Assembly (NCBI RefSeq): GCF_001424045.1
Contig: NZ_LMQB01000024.1
Location: 407,108 to 471,107 of the forward strand
Source of the DNA: Rhizobium sp. Leaf371
GTDB lineage: Bacteria > Pseudomonadota > Alphaproteobacteria > Rhizobiales > Rhizobiaceae
Direction: 5' to 3'
DNA: 64,000 nucleotides
Below the pieces are notes generated by a model. It had not been told where the DNA came from, ran no database searches, and saw only the letters and a list, made by a program, of their open reading frames with translations. Position 1 is the first letter of the stretch. Each line of letters begins with the position of its first letter. The position numbers were made by a program, and so were the translations under genes. This document shows, one piece after another, positions 1 to 8,128 of this stretch.

Positions 1-496
1 ACCGGCCGCCATCGTCGAGGCCGCCAAGGCCGCCCGCGTCAACGACCTCATTCTCAAACTGCCGAACGGCTACGAGACCGAGATCGGCGATGGCGGCTCG
101 TCGCTGTCGGCCGGTCAGCGCCAGCGCGTCGCGCTTGCCCGCGCCCTTTATGGCGAGCCCTTCCTCGTCGTTCTCGACGAGCCGAATTCCAACCTCGATG
201 CCGAAGGCGAACAGGCCTTGAGCGAAGCGATCCTGGGCGTTCGGGCCCGCGGCGGCATCGTCATCGTCGTCGCCCACCGCCCGAGTGCGCTCGCGAGCGT
301 CGATCTCGTGCTGATGATGAGCGAGGGCCGCATGCAGGCCTTCGGCCCGAAGGACGAGGTTCTGGCGCAGATCCTTCGCCGGGACACGCCACGCCCGGCG
401 GCGGCACAGCCGTTCCAATCTCACGCCCAGGCACAATTGCAGGCGCAGCCACCCACGCTGAAAGCCGTCGGCAACGGACAGGAAGCCGCATCATGA
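1..496 (+). CDS. Type I secretion ABC transporter ATPase/permease, C-terminal part (5' end outside window)
   Basis: The frame is open from the left edge and ends in TGA at 494-496. The visible 164 residues are the back half of an ABC ATPase domain. They show the signature loop LSAGQRQRVALARAL, Walker B FLVVLDEP, the D-loop residues NLD and the switch histidine in VAHRP. Walker A and the membrane domain lie outside the window. The Gln/Ala/Pro-rich tail after the ATPase is typical of PrtD/PrsD-type secretion ATPases. The stop overlaps the ATG of the HlyD-type partner by four bases, so the two are one translationally coupled unit. In rhizobia such PrsDE systems export glycanases, adhesins and Ca-binding proteins. 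No substrate gene adjoins it here; the nearby GH5 enzyme has its own Sec signal and is probably not a client. Confidence 0.85.
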   Translation, partial: PAAIVEAAKAARVNDLILKLPNGYETEIGDGGSSLSAGQRQRVALARALYGEPFLVVLDEPNSNLDAEGEQALSEAILGVRARGGIVIVVAHRPSALASVDLVLMMSEGRMQAFGPKDEVLAQILRRDTPRPAAAQPFQSHAQAQLQAQPPTLKAVGNGQEAAS

Positions 497-1821
497 GCCC
501 GCGCGAGACCTCCTCCCCAGTTCCTACGGCCCAGTCGCGCCGGTCCCTTTCCAAGCACATCGTGGCCGTCGGCGTCATGGCGCTGGTGCTCGTCGGCGGC
601 ATCGGCGGATGGGCCGGCACGACAGAGCTTTCCAGCGCCATCGTCGCGCCCGGCACGGTCGTGGTCGAGAACAACGTCAAGAAGATCCAGCACCTCACCG
701 GCGGTATCGTCGGCGAACTGCGCGTGCGCGAAGGGGAAACCGTCGAGGCCGGGCAGGTTCTGGTGCGGCTCGACGGCACCACGGTGCGCGCCAATCTGTC
801 GATCGTGCAGAACACGCTGGCCCAGCTCTATGCCCGTCGCGCCCGGATTCTCGCCGAGCAGGCCGGCGAAACCACCTTCACCGTTCCGAAGATCGTGCAG
901 GTCGTGCCGACGGACATGGCGTCCAAGGGCTTCGAGGACAGCGAGCGGCGCCTGTTCGACAGCCGCCGCAGCGCGCTGGTCGGCATGAAGAACCAGCTCG
1001 CCTCCCGCAAGGCCCAGCTGAAGGACGAGAGCGAGGGCCAGACGGTGCAGCTGAACGCCATCGCCGACAGCCTGAAGCTGATCAGCCAGGAACTCGAAGG
1101 CGTCGACAAGCTCTATGCGCAGGGCCTCGTCTCCATGCAACGCGTCACGGCGCTGAAGCGTGACCAGGCCCAACTCGAGGGCGATCGCGGCGCCCGCATC
1201 GCCGCCCGGGCGCAAGCCGCCGGAAAATCGAGCGAGATCGACCTGCAGATCCTCCAGCTCGACGAAGACCGCCGGACGGAGAATGCCAAGGACCTGACCG
1301 ATGTCGAGGCACGCATCGCGGAATACGAGGATCGGGGCGTCGCCGCTCTCGACCAGTTGAAACGGCTGGACATCCGCTCGCCGCTGGCCGGCCGGGTCTC
1401 GCAGTTGGCCATCCACACGGTCGATGGCGTGGTCAATCCGGGCGAGGTGCTGATGCTCGTCGTTCCCGCGACCGACACGCTGACGATCGAAGCCCGGATC
1501 GCGACCACCGACATCGACCAGATCACGTTGGGTCAGCCGGTCGAAATCCGCTTCAGCGCCTTCAACCAGCGCACGACGCCGGTCGTCCAGGGCGAGGTCG
1601 CCAATATCGCCCCGGACCAGGTGACGGATCAGCGGACGGGCGCCAGCTACTATCCGCTGCGCATTCGCCCGAAGGCCGACAGCCTCGTCGCTCTCAAGGG
1701 CCTCACGCTCTATCCTGGCATGCCGGCGGAAACCTACATCAAGATCGCCGACCGGACCGTGATCTCCTATCTCGCCAAGCCTCTGACCGAACAGATGCAG
1801 CGCACCTTCCGGGAGGACTGA
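493..1821 (+). CDS. HlyD/PrtE-family type I secretion membrane-fusion protein
   Basis: This 442-residue protein begins at an ATG that overlaps the stop of the ATPase gene (ATGA). Residues about 20-45 form a single N-terminal membrane anchor (VAVGVMALVLVGGIGGWAG). A biotinyl-lipoyl half-motif follows (GGIVGELRVREGETVEAGQV). A long charged, coiled-coil-prone stretch covers roughly residues 95-290. The second lipoyl half and beta-barrel region come next (LDIRSPLAGRVSQL, then GEVLMLVVPATDTLTIEARI). Length and order match the periplasmic adaptors that link an inner-membrane ABC exporter to a TolC-type channel. No outer-membrane component is encoded in the window, as is usual for rhizobial type I systems. 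Confidence 0.9.
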   Translation: MSPRETSSPVPTAQSRRSLSKHIVAVGVMALVLVGGIGGWAGTTELSSAIVAPGTVVVENNVKKIQHLTGGIVGELRVREGETVEAGQVLVRLDGTTVRANLSIVQNTLAQLYARRARILAEQAGETTFTVPKIVQVVPTDMASKGFEDSERRLFDSRRSALVGMKNQLASRKAQLKDESEGQTVQLNAIADSLKLISQELEGVDKLYAQGLVSMQRVTALKRDQAQLEGDRGARIAARAQAAGKSSEIDLQILQLDEDRRTENAKDLTDVEARIAEYEDRGVAALDQLKRLDIRSPLAGRVSQLAIHTVDGVVNPGEVLMLVVPATDTLTIEARIATTDIDQITLGQPVEIRFSAFNQRTTPVVQGEVANIAPDQVTDQRTGASYYPLRIRPKADSLVALKGLTLYPGMPAETYIKIADRTVISYLAKPLTEQMQRTFRED

Positions 1822-1850
1822 GGGCCCGGGAGGACGGACAGAAAGAGCAG

Positions 1851-1892
1851 ACGCCGCACAGTCTGCGGCCTCGATGGGCCTGCTGGCGTTTT
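1851..1892 (+). terminator. Possible terminator after the type I secretion genes
   Basis: GCCGCA (1853-1858) can pair with TGCGGC (1864-1869). An outer pair ACGCC (1851-1855) / GGCGT (1885-1889) runs into TTTT (1889-1892). The two stems partly exclude each other, so this is only a candidate, but it lies 30 bases after the HlyD stop and before an independent transporter gene. Confidence 0.35.
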
Positions 1893-1941
1893 CATCCTGA
1901 AATCGATACCGACTCGGGACAATATGCAGTAGGAGACAGGG

Positions 1942-2916
1942 ATGCCCGGCCCCGGGTCATATCCCGAAGACCTGAGCGCGACCAAACGGTCTCAAGGCGA
2001 GCACGGCAAGACCACTCCGATGACATCCAAGCGCAAGGGCTATCTCTTCGTCTTCGCCGCAATCCTGATCTTCACGCTGCAGGACGCGACCTCCAAGCAT
2101 ATGGGCAGCCTCTATCCGCCTGTCTTCATCACGATGATCCGCTACTGGGCGTTCGCCGCCTTCGTCGTCGTCCTGGCGGCACGCTCCAGCGGCGGCCTGA
2201 AAGCCGCGATCACCACGAAGCACCCGGTGCTGCAGGTAGTGCGCGGCCTGCTGCTGGTCAGCCAGATCGTCCTCGTCATCGCCTCCTTCGCCAGCGTCGG
2301 GCTGGCGCATTCCCAGGCGATCTTCTCGGTCGGGCCGATTTTTGTCGCGCTTCTTTCGATCGTCGTTCTCGGCGAGCGCGTCGGCTGGCGCCGCTGGACG
2401 GCGATCTTCGTCGGCCTTGTCGGCGTTATCGTGATCCTCGATCCGAACGGCGGCGAACAGGCCTCGCTGCTCATCGTTCCCGTCTCCTCGGCGCTGATCT
2501 TCGCGTTCTACGTGGTGACCACGCGCCTCGTCAGCCGCGAGGATACGGCGATGACCAGCTTCTTCTACACGGGCGCGGCCGGCGCGGTGGCCATCACGCT
2601 GGTCGGGCCGTTCTACTGGACCTGGTTCGCCCCGGTCGATTGGCTGTGGATGGCGCTCCTCTGCGTCACCGGCACGTCCAGCCACTTCTTCCTGATCAAG
2701 GCCTACGAATATCTCGATGCCTCGGAAGTGCAGCCGCTGACCTATCTGCAACTGGTGTTCGCCAGCATCATCGGCGTTTCCGTCTTCGGCGAAGTTCTGA
2801 GCGTCAACATGATCGTCGGTGCCGTCATCGTCGTGGCTGCCGGCATCTTCACGGTCTGGCGCGAAAGCGTCGTCGCCCGTCGGGCCGGCGCCCTCAAAAG
2901 CCGCCCCCCGGCCTGA
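1942..2916 (+). CDS. EamA/DMT-family transporter
   Basis: A 324-residue polytopic membrane protein with about ten hydrophobic segments arranged as two EamA repeats. Diagnostic stretches are LFVFAAILIFTLQDATSKH at the start, SVGPIFVALLSIVVLGERVGWRRW at the end of repeat one, and the matching GAVIVVAAGIFTVWRE at the C-terminus. The family exports small metabolites such as amino acids and purines; the substrate cannot be read from sequence. The start at 1942 is preceded by AGGAGA (1931-1936) at good spacing. An in-frame ATG at 2020 (MTSKRKG) would remove a hydrophilic 26-residue leader and fits the family better, but has a weak ribosome site. The gene is convergent with ung, 20 bases away. Confidence 0.85.
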   Translation: MPGPGSYPEDLSATKRSQGEHGKTTPMTSKRKGYLFVFAAILIFTLQDATSKHMGSLYPPVFITMIRYWAFAAFVVVLAARSSGGLKAAITTKHPVLQVVRGLLLVSQIVLVIASFASVGLAHSQAIFSVGPIFVALLSIVVLGERVGWRRWTAIFVGLVGVIVILDPNGGEQASLLIVPVSSALIFAFYVVTTRLVSREDTAMTSFFYTGAAGAVAITLVGPFYWTWFAPVDWLWMALLCVTGTSSHFFLIKAYEYLDASEVQPLTYLQLVFASIIGVSVFGEVLSVNMIVGAVIVVAAGIFTVWRESVVARRAGALKSRPPA

Positions 2917-2936
2917 GGCCGGCGCGAGCGACAGGC

Positions 2937-3623
2937 TCAGAGTGGCGGCAGCGCCCAATCGATCGGCGGCCGCCCGTGCGCTTCAAGAAAGGCGTTGGCC
3001 TTGGAAAAGGGGCCCGTGCCGAAGAATCCGTTATGCGCCGACAGAGGTGACGGATGCGCCGAGCGCAGCACGAGATGCCGGCTCTGATCGACGAAGGCGG
3101 CCTTCTTCTGGGCGTAGGACCCCCACAGGATGAACACGACCGGCCGCGGCTGATCGTTGACGGCGCGGATGATGGCGTCGGTAAACGTCTCCCATCCCCG
3201 CTTCTGGTGGGAGGCCGCCAGCGACCGCTCCACCGTCAGCACGCTGTTGAGCAGCAGCACGCCCTGCTCCGCCCAATGTTCGAGAAACCCGTGCCGGGCC
3301 GGCGGGATTCCGAGATCGGTCTGCAGTTCCTTGTAGATGTTGACGAGCGAGGGTGGAATGCGCACGCCGGGCCGCACGCTGAAGGACAGCCCATGCGCCT
3401 GGCCTTCCCCATGATAGGGATCCTGCCCGAGAATGACGACGCTGACCTTGTCGAGCGGCGTCAGGTCCAGCGCCCGGAAATACTCCGATCCTCTAGGAAA
3501 GATCTGCTTTCCCGCCTGTTTCTCCGCCTGAAGGAAACTTTTGAGCGTGCCCATATAGGCGCTGTCGAATTCCTTCGAAAGCGCCTGCTTCCAGCTCTCC
3601 TCCAGCCTGACCGTCCCGTCCAT
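2937..3623 (-). CDS. ung: Uracil-DNA glycosylase (family 1)
   Basis: Removes uracil from DNA at the first step of base excision repair. The catalytic loop [18 protein letters not shown] holds the water-activating Asp and uracil-binding residues. [11 protein letters not shown] and the intercalation loop [13 protein letters not shown] are also intact. The ATG at 3623 gives 228 residues, the normal family length, beginning [11 protein letters not shown]. The same frame stays open up to 3710, but that extension is not family-like and would reach into the region in front of modA. No SOS-type operator is visible upstream. Confidence 0.95.
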   Translation of the reverse strand: MDGTVRLEESWKQALSKEFDSAYMGTLKSFLQAEKQAGKQIFPRGSEYFRALDLTPLDKVSVVILGQDPYHGEGQAHGLSFSVRPGVRIPPSLVNIYKELQTDLGIPPARHGFLEHWAEQGVLLLNSVLTVERSLAASHQKRGWETFTDAIIRAVNDQPRPVVFILWGSYAQKKAAFVDQSRHLVLRSAHPSPLSAHNGFFGTGPFSKANAFLEAHGRPPIDWALPPL

Positions 3624-3750
3624 CCTGCCCGTCCCATGCCTGTTCTTGAAGGGTCTCTCGTCGGGCAAACGATAGATCATCGCGCCGTCATCGCAAGAGC
3701 GGCGTCGCAATGTATTTCCGCAAACATATCGCTAGCCAACCAGCCGTCGC

Positions 3751-3776
3751 TCGTTATATTCGTCAAGATATTTCGA
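3751..3776 (+). promoter_or_regulatory. Candidate Mo-box (ModE operator) upstream of modA
   Basis: TCGTTATAT (3751-3759), an 8-base spacer, then ATATTTCGA (3768-3776) form an imperfect inverted repeat; seven of nine positions are symmetric. The half-site agrees with the known ModE operator core (CGnTATAT). The site ends 23 bases before the modA ATG, where a repressor could cover the promoter or transcription start. A ModE-type regulator gene lies at the other end of the modABC cluster. Confidence 0.6.
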
Positions 3777-3799
3777 TTTCCAAAGAGGGTGGAACACCA

Positions 3800-4588
3800 A
3801 TGTTACAAGCACTGAAGAGAAACGGACGAACCACGCTGGCGGTCCTGGCGCTTGCCGTTGCATCGCTTGCAACGCCGGCGGTAGCCGCGGAGAAGGTCAC
3901 CGTCTTTGCCGCCGCAAGCCTCAAGAATGCGCTCGATGCCGTCAACACCGCCTGGGAGCAGCAGAGTGGCCATGCCGTCACCACGTCCTATGCCGCCAGC
4001 TCGGCGCTCGCCAAGCAGATCGAAGCGGGCGCGCCGGCCGACATCTTCATCTCCGCCGATCTCGCCTGGATGGACTACGTCGCGGACAAGACGCTGATCC
4101 GCGCGGACAGCCGCTCGACGCTTCTCGGCAACCGCCTCGTGCTCGTGGCGCCGGCAGCAGACGCCAAGCCGATCGACATCGGCCAGGGGTTTGATCTGAA
4201 GGCGCGGCTTGCCGGCGGCAAGCTTGCCATGGGTGCCGTCGACTCGGTACCGGCCGGCAAATACGGCAAGGCGGCGCTCGAAAAGCTCGGCGTCTGGAAA
4301 TCGGTCGAAAAAGATGTCGCGGGCGCCGAAAACGTTCGTGCCGCCCTGCTCCTCGTTTCCAAGGGCGAGGCCCCGCTCGGCATCGTCTACGAGACGGACG
4401 CCGCCGCCGACCCCTCGGTCAAGATCGTCGGCACCTTCCCCGAAACGTCCCACCCGCCCATCGTCTATCCGATCGCGATCCTGGCGGAGAGCAAACATCC
4501 CGACGCCGCCGCCTATCTCGATTTCGTCCGCTCGCCGGCCGCAAAGCCGCTCTTCGAGGTGCAAGGCTTTACCGTTCTCGGCAAATAG
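3800..4588 (+). CDS. modA: Molybdate ABC transporter substrate-binding protein
   Basis: Periplasmic molybdate/tungstate binder. The ATG at 3800 follows GAGGGTGG at good spacing and gives 262 residues. A Sec signal peptide covers about residues 1-31 (hydrophobic core TLAVLALAVASLATP, cleavage after AVA). The mature protein starts KVTVFAAASLKNALDAV, the ModA signature with the oxyanion-binding Ser. The Ser-rich SYAASSALAKQIEAGAPADIF, KLAMGAVDSVPAGKYGK and the Tyr in GIVYETDA complete the ligand site. The open frame extends to 3710, but that part lacks a signal peptide and crosses the Mo-box. First gene of modABC. Confidence 0.95.
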   Translation: MLQALKRNGRTTLAVLALAVASLATPAVAAEKVTVFAAASLKNALDAVNTAWEQQSGHAVTTSYAASSALAKQIEAGAPADIFISADLAWMDYVADKTLIRADSRSTLLGNRLVLVAPAADAKPIDIGQGFDLKARLAGGKLAMGAVDSVPAGKYGKAALEKLGVWKSVEKDVAGAENVRAALLLVSKGEAPLGIVYETDAAADPSVKIVGTFPETSHPPIVYPIAILAESKHPDAAAYLDFVRSPAAKPLFEVQGFTVLGK

Positions 4589-4648
4589 GAAAAGGCTAGG
4601 CAGGCGCAGACAGTCACGGATTGCGCAGTGCGTGGAGGACAATGCGAC

Positions 4649-5350
4649 GTGGACTGGCTTGCCCTCAGCGATGCGGAATGGACGGCGATCCGGCTGAGCC
4701 TAAAGGTCTCGGCCGTCGCCATGCTCTCAAGCCTGCCTTTGGCTCTCTTAGCGGCAATGGCGCTCGCACGTGGCCGGTTCTGGGGGCGCTCGCTCCTCAA
4801 CGGTCTGGTGCACCTCCCCTTGATCCTGCCGCCGGTCGTCACGGGCTTTCTGCTGCTCATCCTGTTCGGACGGCGCGGGCCGGTCGGCGCTTTCCTCGAA
4901 ACCTATACCGGCCTCGTCTTCTCCTTCCGCTGGACCGGGGCGGCGCTTGCCTGCGCGGTCATGGGATTCCCGTTGATGGTGCGCAGCATTCGCCTGTCGA
5001 TCGAGGCGGTCGATGGACGCCTGGAGCAGGCCGCGGCCACGCTCGGCGCGTCGCCCGGCTGGGTCTTTGCCACCATCACCCTGCCGCTGATCCTGCCGGG
5101 CATCATCGCCGGCATGATCCTTTCCTTCGCCAAGGCCATGGGCGAATTCGGCGCCACCATCACCTTCGTCTCCAACATTCCCGGGGAGACGCAGACGCTG
5201 TCCGCCGCCATCTATACGTTCACGCAGGTGCCGGGCGGCGATGGCGGCGCGCTTCGCCTGACGCTCGTCTCGGTCGTCATCTCCATGGCGGCGCTCCTCT
5301 TGTCGGAATGGCTCGCCACCGCCGCCGCCCGCAAGGTGGCCGGTGCATGA
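4649..5350 (+). CDS. modB: Molybdate ABC transporter permease
   Basis: Inner-membrane channel of the molybdate importer, 233 residues with about five membrane spans. The GTG at 4649 is chosen because GGAGGA (4634-4639) lies nine bases before it and the protein then begins VDWLALSDAEWTAI, as ModB proteins do. The GTG at 4628 would place that ribosome site inside the gene. The permease coupling motif that contacts ModC is present (EQAAATLGASPGWVFATITLPLILPGIIAG, roughly residues 125-155, with the family EAA...G pattern). The stop overlaps the modC start (ATGA). Confidence 0.93.
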   Translation: MDWLALSDAEWTAIRLSLKVSAVAMLSSLPLALLAAMALARGRFWGRSLLNGLVHLPLILPPVVTGFLLLILFGRRGPVGAFLETYTGLVFSFRWTGAALACAVMGFPLMVRSIRLSIEAVDGRLEQAAATLGASPGWVFATITLPLILPGIIAGMILSFAKAMGEFGATITFVSNIPGETQTLSAAIYTFTQVPGGDGGALRLTLVSVVISMAALLLSEWLATAAARKVAGA

Positions 5351-6420
5351 CGCTCGATGTTTCCGTGTGCCACCGGCTCGACGCCTTCTCGCTCGACATC
5401 GCCTTCTCCGCCGAAGGCGGCATCACCGCCCTTTTCGGGCGCTCGGGCTCGGGCAAAACCTCGCTGATCCGGATTGTCGCGGGCCTGATCCGTCCCGACG
5501 AAGGGCATGTGCGGCTCGACGGCGAAACCATCGTCGATACGGAAAGCCGGACGATGATCCCGCCCCATCGCCGCCGCTTCGGCACGGTGTTTCAGGAAGG
5601 CCGGCTGTTTCCGCACCTCAGCGTGCGGCAGAACCTGCTCTACGGGCGCTGGTTTTCCAACGTCTCGGCGGACACAGGCGACATCGAGCGCATCGTGGAC
5701 CTTCTCGGCATCGCGCCGCTGCTCGCACGCCCAACCGCCAATCTTTCCGGTGGCGAGAAGCAGCGGGTGGCGATCGGCCGGGCCCTGCTGGCGCGGCCGC
5801 GCCTGTTGCTGATGGACGAACCGCTCGCTGCCCTCGACGACGCGCGGAAAGCCGAGATCCTCCCTTATCTCGAACGCCTGCGCGACGAGACGGACATCCC
5901 GATCCTCTATGTCAGCCATTCCGTCGCGGAAGTGACGCAGCTCGCCGATCGCGTGCTGATGATCGAAAACGGCCGGCTGGCCGCGAGCGGAACGGCGTCG
6001 GACATGCTGAGCCTGCCGGGTTCGAGCGAGGCGATCAGCCGCCGCGAAGCCGGAACCATGATCGAGGCGATCGTCGCGTCCGAGCAACCCGATCCTCGGA
6101 TCGTCAAGGTCGTCTCCGGCGGCCTGACGCTCTGGCTGGCCGGCACCGGGCGCAAAAGCGGACAACGCCTTCGCCTGCGGATCGCTGCCCGCGACATTCT
6201 GCTGGCCACCCGTCGCCCGGAAGGCCTGAGCGCGCTGAACATCATCGAGGGCATCATCACCGGCCTGGAGCCGTCCGGCCACGATCAGGTCGATGTCGCA
6301 CTCGACTGCGCCGGCACGCGGCTGACGGCGCGCATCACCAGCGTCTCGTGCGAGATGCTCGGCCTTGTCCCGGGGATGACGGTTCACGCCGTGATCAAGA
6401 CGGTTGCGCTGGATCCTTGA
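5347..6420 (+). CDS. modC: Molybdate ABC transporter ATP-binding protein
   Basis: ATPase that powers ModAB, 357 residues. Walker A GRSGSGKTSL, signature LSGGEKQRVAIGRALL, Walker B LLLMDEPLAALD and the switch His in YVSHSVAEV are all intact. From about residue 285 a C-terminal molybdate-binding Mop-type domain follows (SALNIIEGIITGLEPSG ... LVPGMTVHAVIKTVAL), which in ModC proteins senses intracellular molybdate and inhibits transport. The frame is open back to 4621, but that extension is modB in another frame. The last 26 bases overlap the convergent regulator gene. Confidence 0.95.
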   Translation: MTLDVSVCHRLDAFSLDIAFSAEGGITALFGRSGSGKTSLIRIVAGLIRPDEGHVRLDGETIVDTESRTMIPPHRRRFGTVFQEGRLFPHLSVRQNLLYGRWFSNVSADTGDIERIVDLLGIAPLLARPTANLSGGEKQRVAIGRALLARPRLLLMDEPLAALDDARKAEILPYLERLRDETDIPILYVSHSVAEVTQLADRVLMIENGRLAASGTASDMLSLPGSSEAISRREAGTMIEAIVASEQPDPRIVKVVSGGLTLWLAGTGRKSGQRLRLRIAARDILLATRRPEGLSALNIIEGIITGLEPSGHDQVDVALDCAGTRLTARITSVSCEMLGLVPGMTVHAVIKTVALDP

Positions 6421-6781
6421 GCCCGGCGCGATGCGTCTCGAGCCAGTCGATATCCTCGGCCATGGCCGCAAGCGCCTTGTCCTCCATCGCCCGGAAACGC
6501 GCGATCAGCGCCTCGCCGAACGGCGTCACCGCCGCGCCGCCACCCTGTTTGCCCCCGCGCTGGGAGGTCACGGCATCGTCTTCGAACATCGCATTCACGG
6601 CACTGACCAGCAGCCAGGCGCGGCGATAGCTCATGTCCATGGCGCGCCCGGCGGCCGAGATCGACCCGGTGTCGCGGATATGTTCGAGAAGCGTGATCTT
6701 GCCGCGCCCCAGCCGCTCAAGCCCGGAGGGGCCCGGCAGATCGAGCCGGATGACGGGCCGTGGCGGCGATGTCTGGACCAT
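6395..6781 (-). CDS. ModE-type winged-helix regulator, DNA-binding domain only
   Basis: A 128-residue protein corresponding to the N-terminal LysR-like winged helix of ModE. The helix-turn-helix region reads ITLLEHIRDTGSISAAGRAM DMSYRRAWLLVSAVN, followed by the wing with the basic, Gly-rich RGGKQGGGAAVTPFGEALI. Full-length E. coli ModE has two Mop-like molybdate-binding repeats; these are absent here, so if this protein senses molybdate it must do so otherwise. The gene is convergent with modC (26-base overlap) and a candidate ModE operator precedes modA, making it the likely regulator of the uptake operon. That link is inferred from position. Confidence 0.8.
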   Translation of the reverse strand: MVQTSPPRPVIRLDLPGPSGLERLGRGKITLLEHIRDTGSISAAGRAMDMSYRRAWLLVSAVNAMFEDDAVTSQRGGKQGGGAAVTPFGEALIARFRAMEDKALAAMAEDIDWLETHRAGLKDPAQPS

Positions 6782-6885
6782 GGATTATCCGTCGAGATGT
6801 GCCAGCAAGACCGGAGCGGCCCTCTTGTCCCCAGCATGGGAGCGCAAGGTGGCCACGGCTGTCAACCCGCCATCGCGAACGACCG

Positions 6886-7770
6886 TCAGCCCATCCGCTC
6901 GGATGCATAGGAGCCGGGACTTGCCGGAAACACGATGGTGCGGTTGCCGTTCATGAACACGCGGTGGTGGATATGGGCATGCACCGCGCGGGCGAGAACC
7001 TGGCTTTCCACGTCGCGCCCTATGGAGACGTAGTCGTCGGGCGACTGCGCATGCGTGATGCGGGCGATGTCCTGCTCGATGATCGGACCTTCGTCCAGGT
7101 CCTCGGTGACATAATGCGCCGTGGCGCCGATGAGCTTCACACCGCGCTCGTAGGCCTGCTTGTAGGGATTGGCGCCCTTGAAGCTCGGCAGGAACGAGTG
7201 GTGAATATTGATGATGCGGCCCGACATCTTCTTGCACACCGCATCGGACAGAACCTGCATGTAGCGGGCAAGCACGATCAGTTCCGCATTCGATTGCTCG
7301 ACGATGTCCATCAGCCGCGCCTCGGCCTCGACCTTGTTGTCCTTGGTCACCTTGATGTGATGGAAGGGAATGTCGTGATTGACGACCACCTTCTGGTATT
7401 CGAAATGGTTGGACACGACCCCGACGATTTCGACCGGCAGTGCGCCGATCTTCCAGCGGTAGAGAAGGTCGTTCAGACAATGTCCGAAACGCGACACCAT
7501 CAGCAGCACCTTCATGCGCTTGGCGCTATCGTGGATCTGCCAGGTCATGGCAAAGGTTTCCGCGATCGGTCCGAACCCCTCCTGGATCGCCGCCTCGCTG
7601 ACGCCCTCCTCGGAAATGAAGCTCACCCGCATGAAGAACAGGCCGGTCTGGAGATCGTCGAACTGCGAACTGTCAACGATATTGCAGCCTTGCGTGGACA
7701 GATACCCGGAGATCGCCGCAACGATGCCGCGGGTGGATTTGCAGCTGACGGTCAGCACATAGCTCTTCAT
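6886..7770 (-). CDS. purU: Formyltetrahydrofolate deformylase
   Basis: Hydrolyses 10-formyl-THF to THF and formate, balancing the one-carbon pool and supplying formate. The ATG at 7770 gives 294 residues. An N-terminal ACT domain begins MKSYVLTVSCKSTRGIVAAI. The formyltransferase fold follows, with the catalytic triad region NIHHSFLPSFKGANPYKQAY (Asn and His), GATAHYVTEDLDEGPIIEQD (His and Asp) and VSRFGHCLNDLLYRW. An upstream in-frame ATG at 7857 would add 29 residues before the ACT domain and is less likely. It lies 104 bases downstream of the ModE-like gene on the same strand. Confidence 0.93.
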   Translation of the reverse strand: MKSYVLTVSCKSTRGIVAAISGYLSTQGCNIVDSSQFDDLQTGLFFMRVSFISEEGVSEAAIQEGFGPIAETFAMTWQIHDSAKRMKVLLMVSRFGHCLNDLLYRWKIGALPVEIVGVVSNHFEYQKVVVNHDIPFHHIKVTKDNKVEAEARLMDIVEQSNAELIVLARYMQVLSDAVCKKMSGRIINIHHSFLPSFKGANPYKQAYERGVKLIGATAHYVTEDLDEGPIIEQDIARITHAQSPDDYVSIGRDVESQVLARAVHAHIHHRVFMNGNRTIVFPASPGSYASERMG

Positions 7771-8128
7771 GGGATGGGTCTCTCGCCTTTGCAGATCGCC
7801 GCGGACGCGCTCGTCCGTCAGGCTGCAAGCTACCGTGCTTGCGAACCCTCCGTCCATCCGCTTCGCGACATCCGCTAGCAGGAACCGGCCATCCGGTCAC
7901 TCTCGGGCGTCGAACAGGCAAGACCGCGCCGAAAATCGCCAGGGCAAATCGCGCCCCATATCGGCCGAGGTTCCTTGTTAACGCGCCGGTTACCCTCTCT
8001 CGCACATGACGTGTGCTCTGCAGCATCCATTAGTCTTTGACCTCTACATCTGCGTAACGAACGACGAACCGCGCGCCGTGGACATGGCGGGATGCGGCTC
8101 GATCATGGCAATGACCCGGGAAGACCCA
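7771..8128. other. Divergent intergenic region between purU and the exopolysaccharide locus
   Basis: These 358 bases must hold the promoters of purU (minus) and the flippase (plus). The only symmetry seen is a short inverted repeat ACCGG-CCAT-CCGGT (7884-7897). No sigma-70 pair, general-stress promoter or riboswitch could be assigned. In-frame ATGs at 8111 and further upstream could extend the flippase gene into the region. Confidence 0.5.

Noticed and set aside
4621..5346. N-terminal extension of modC
   Set aside because: This part is modB read in another frame; the ModC family start matches the ATG at 5347.
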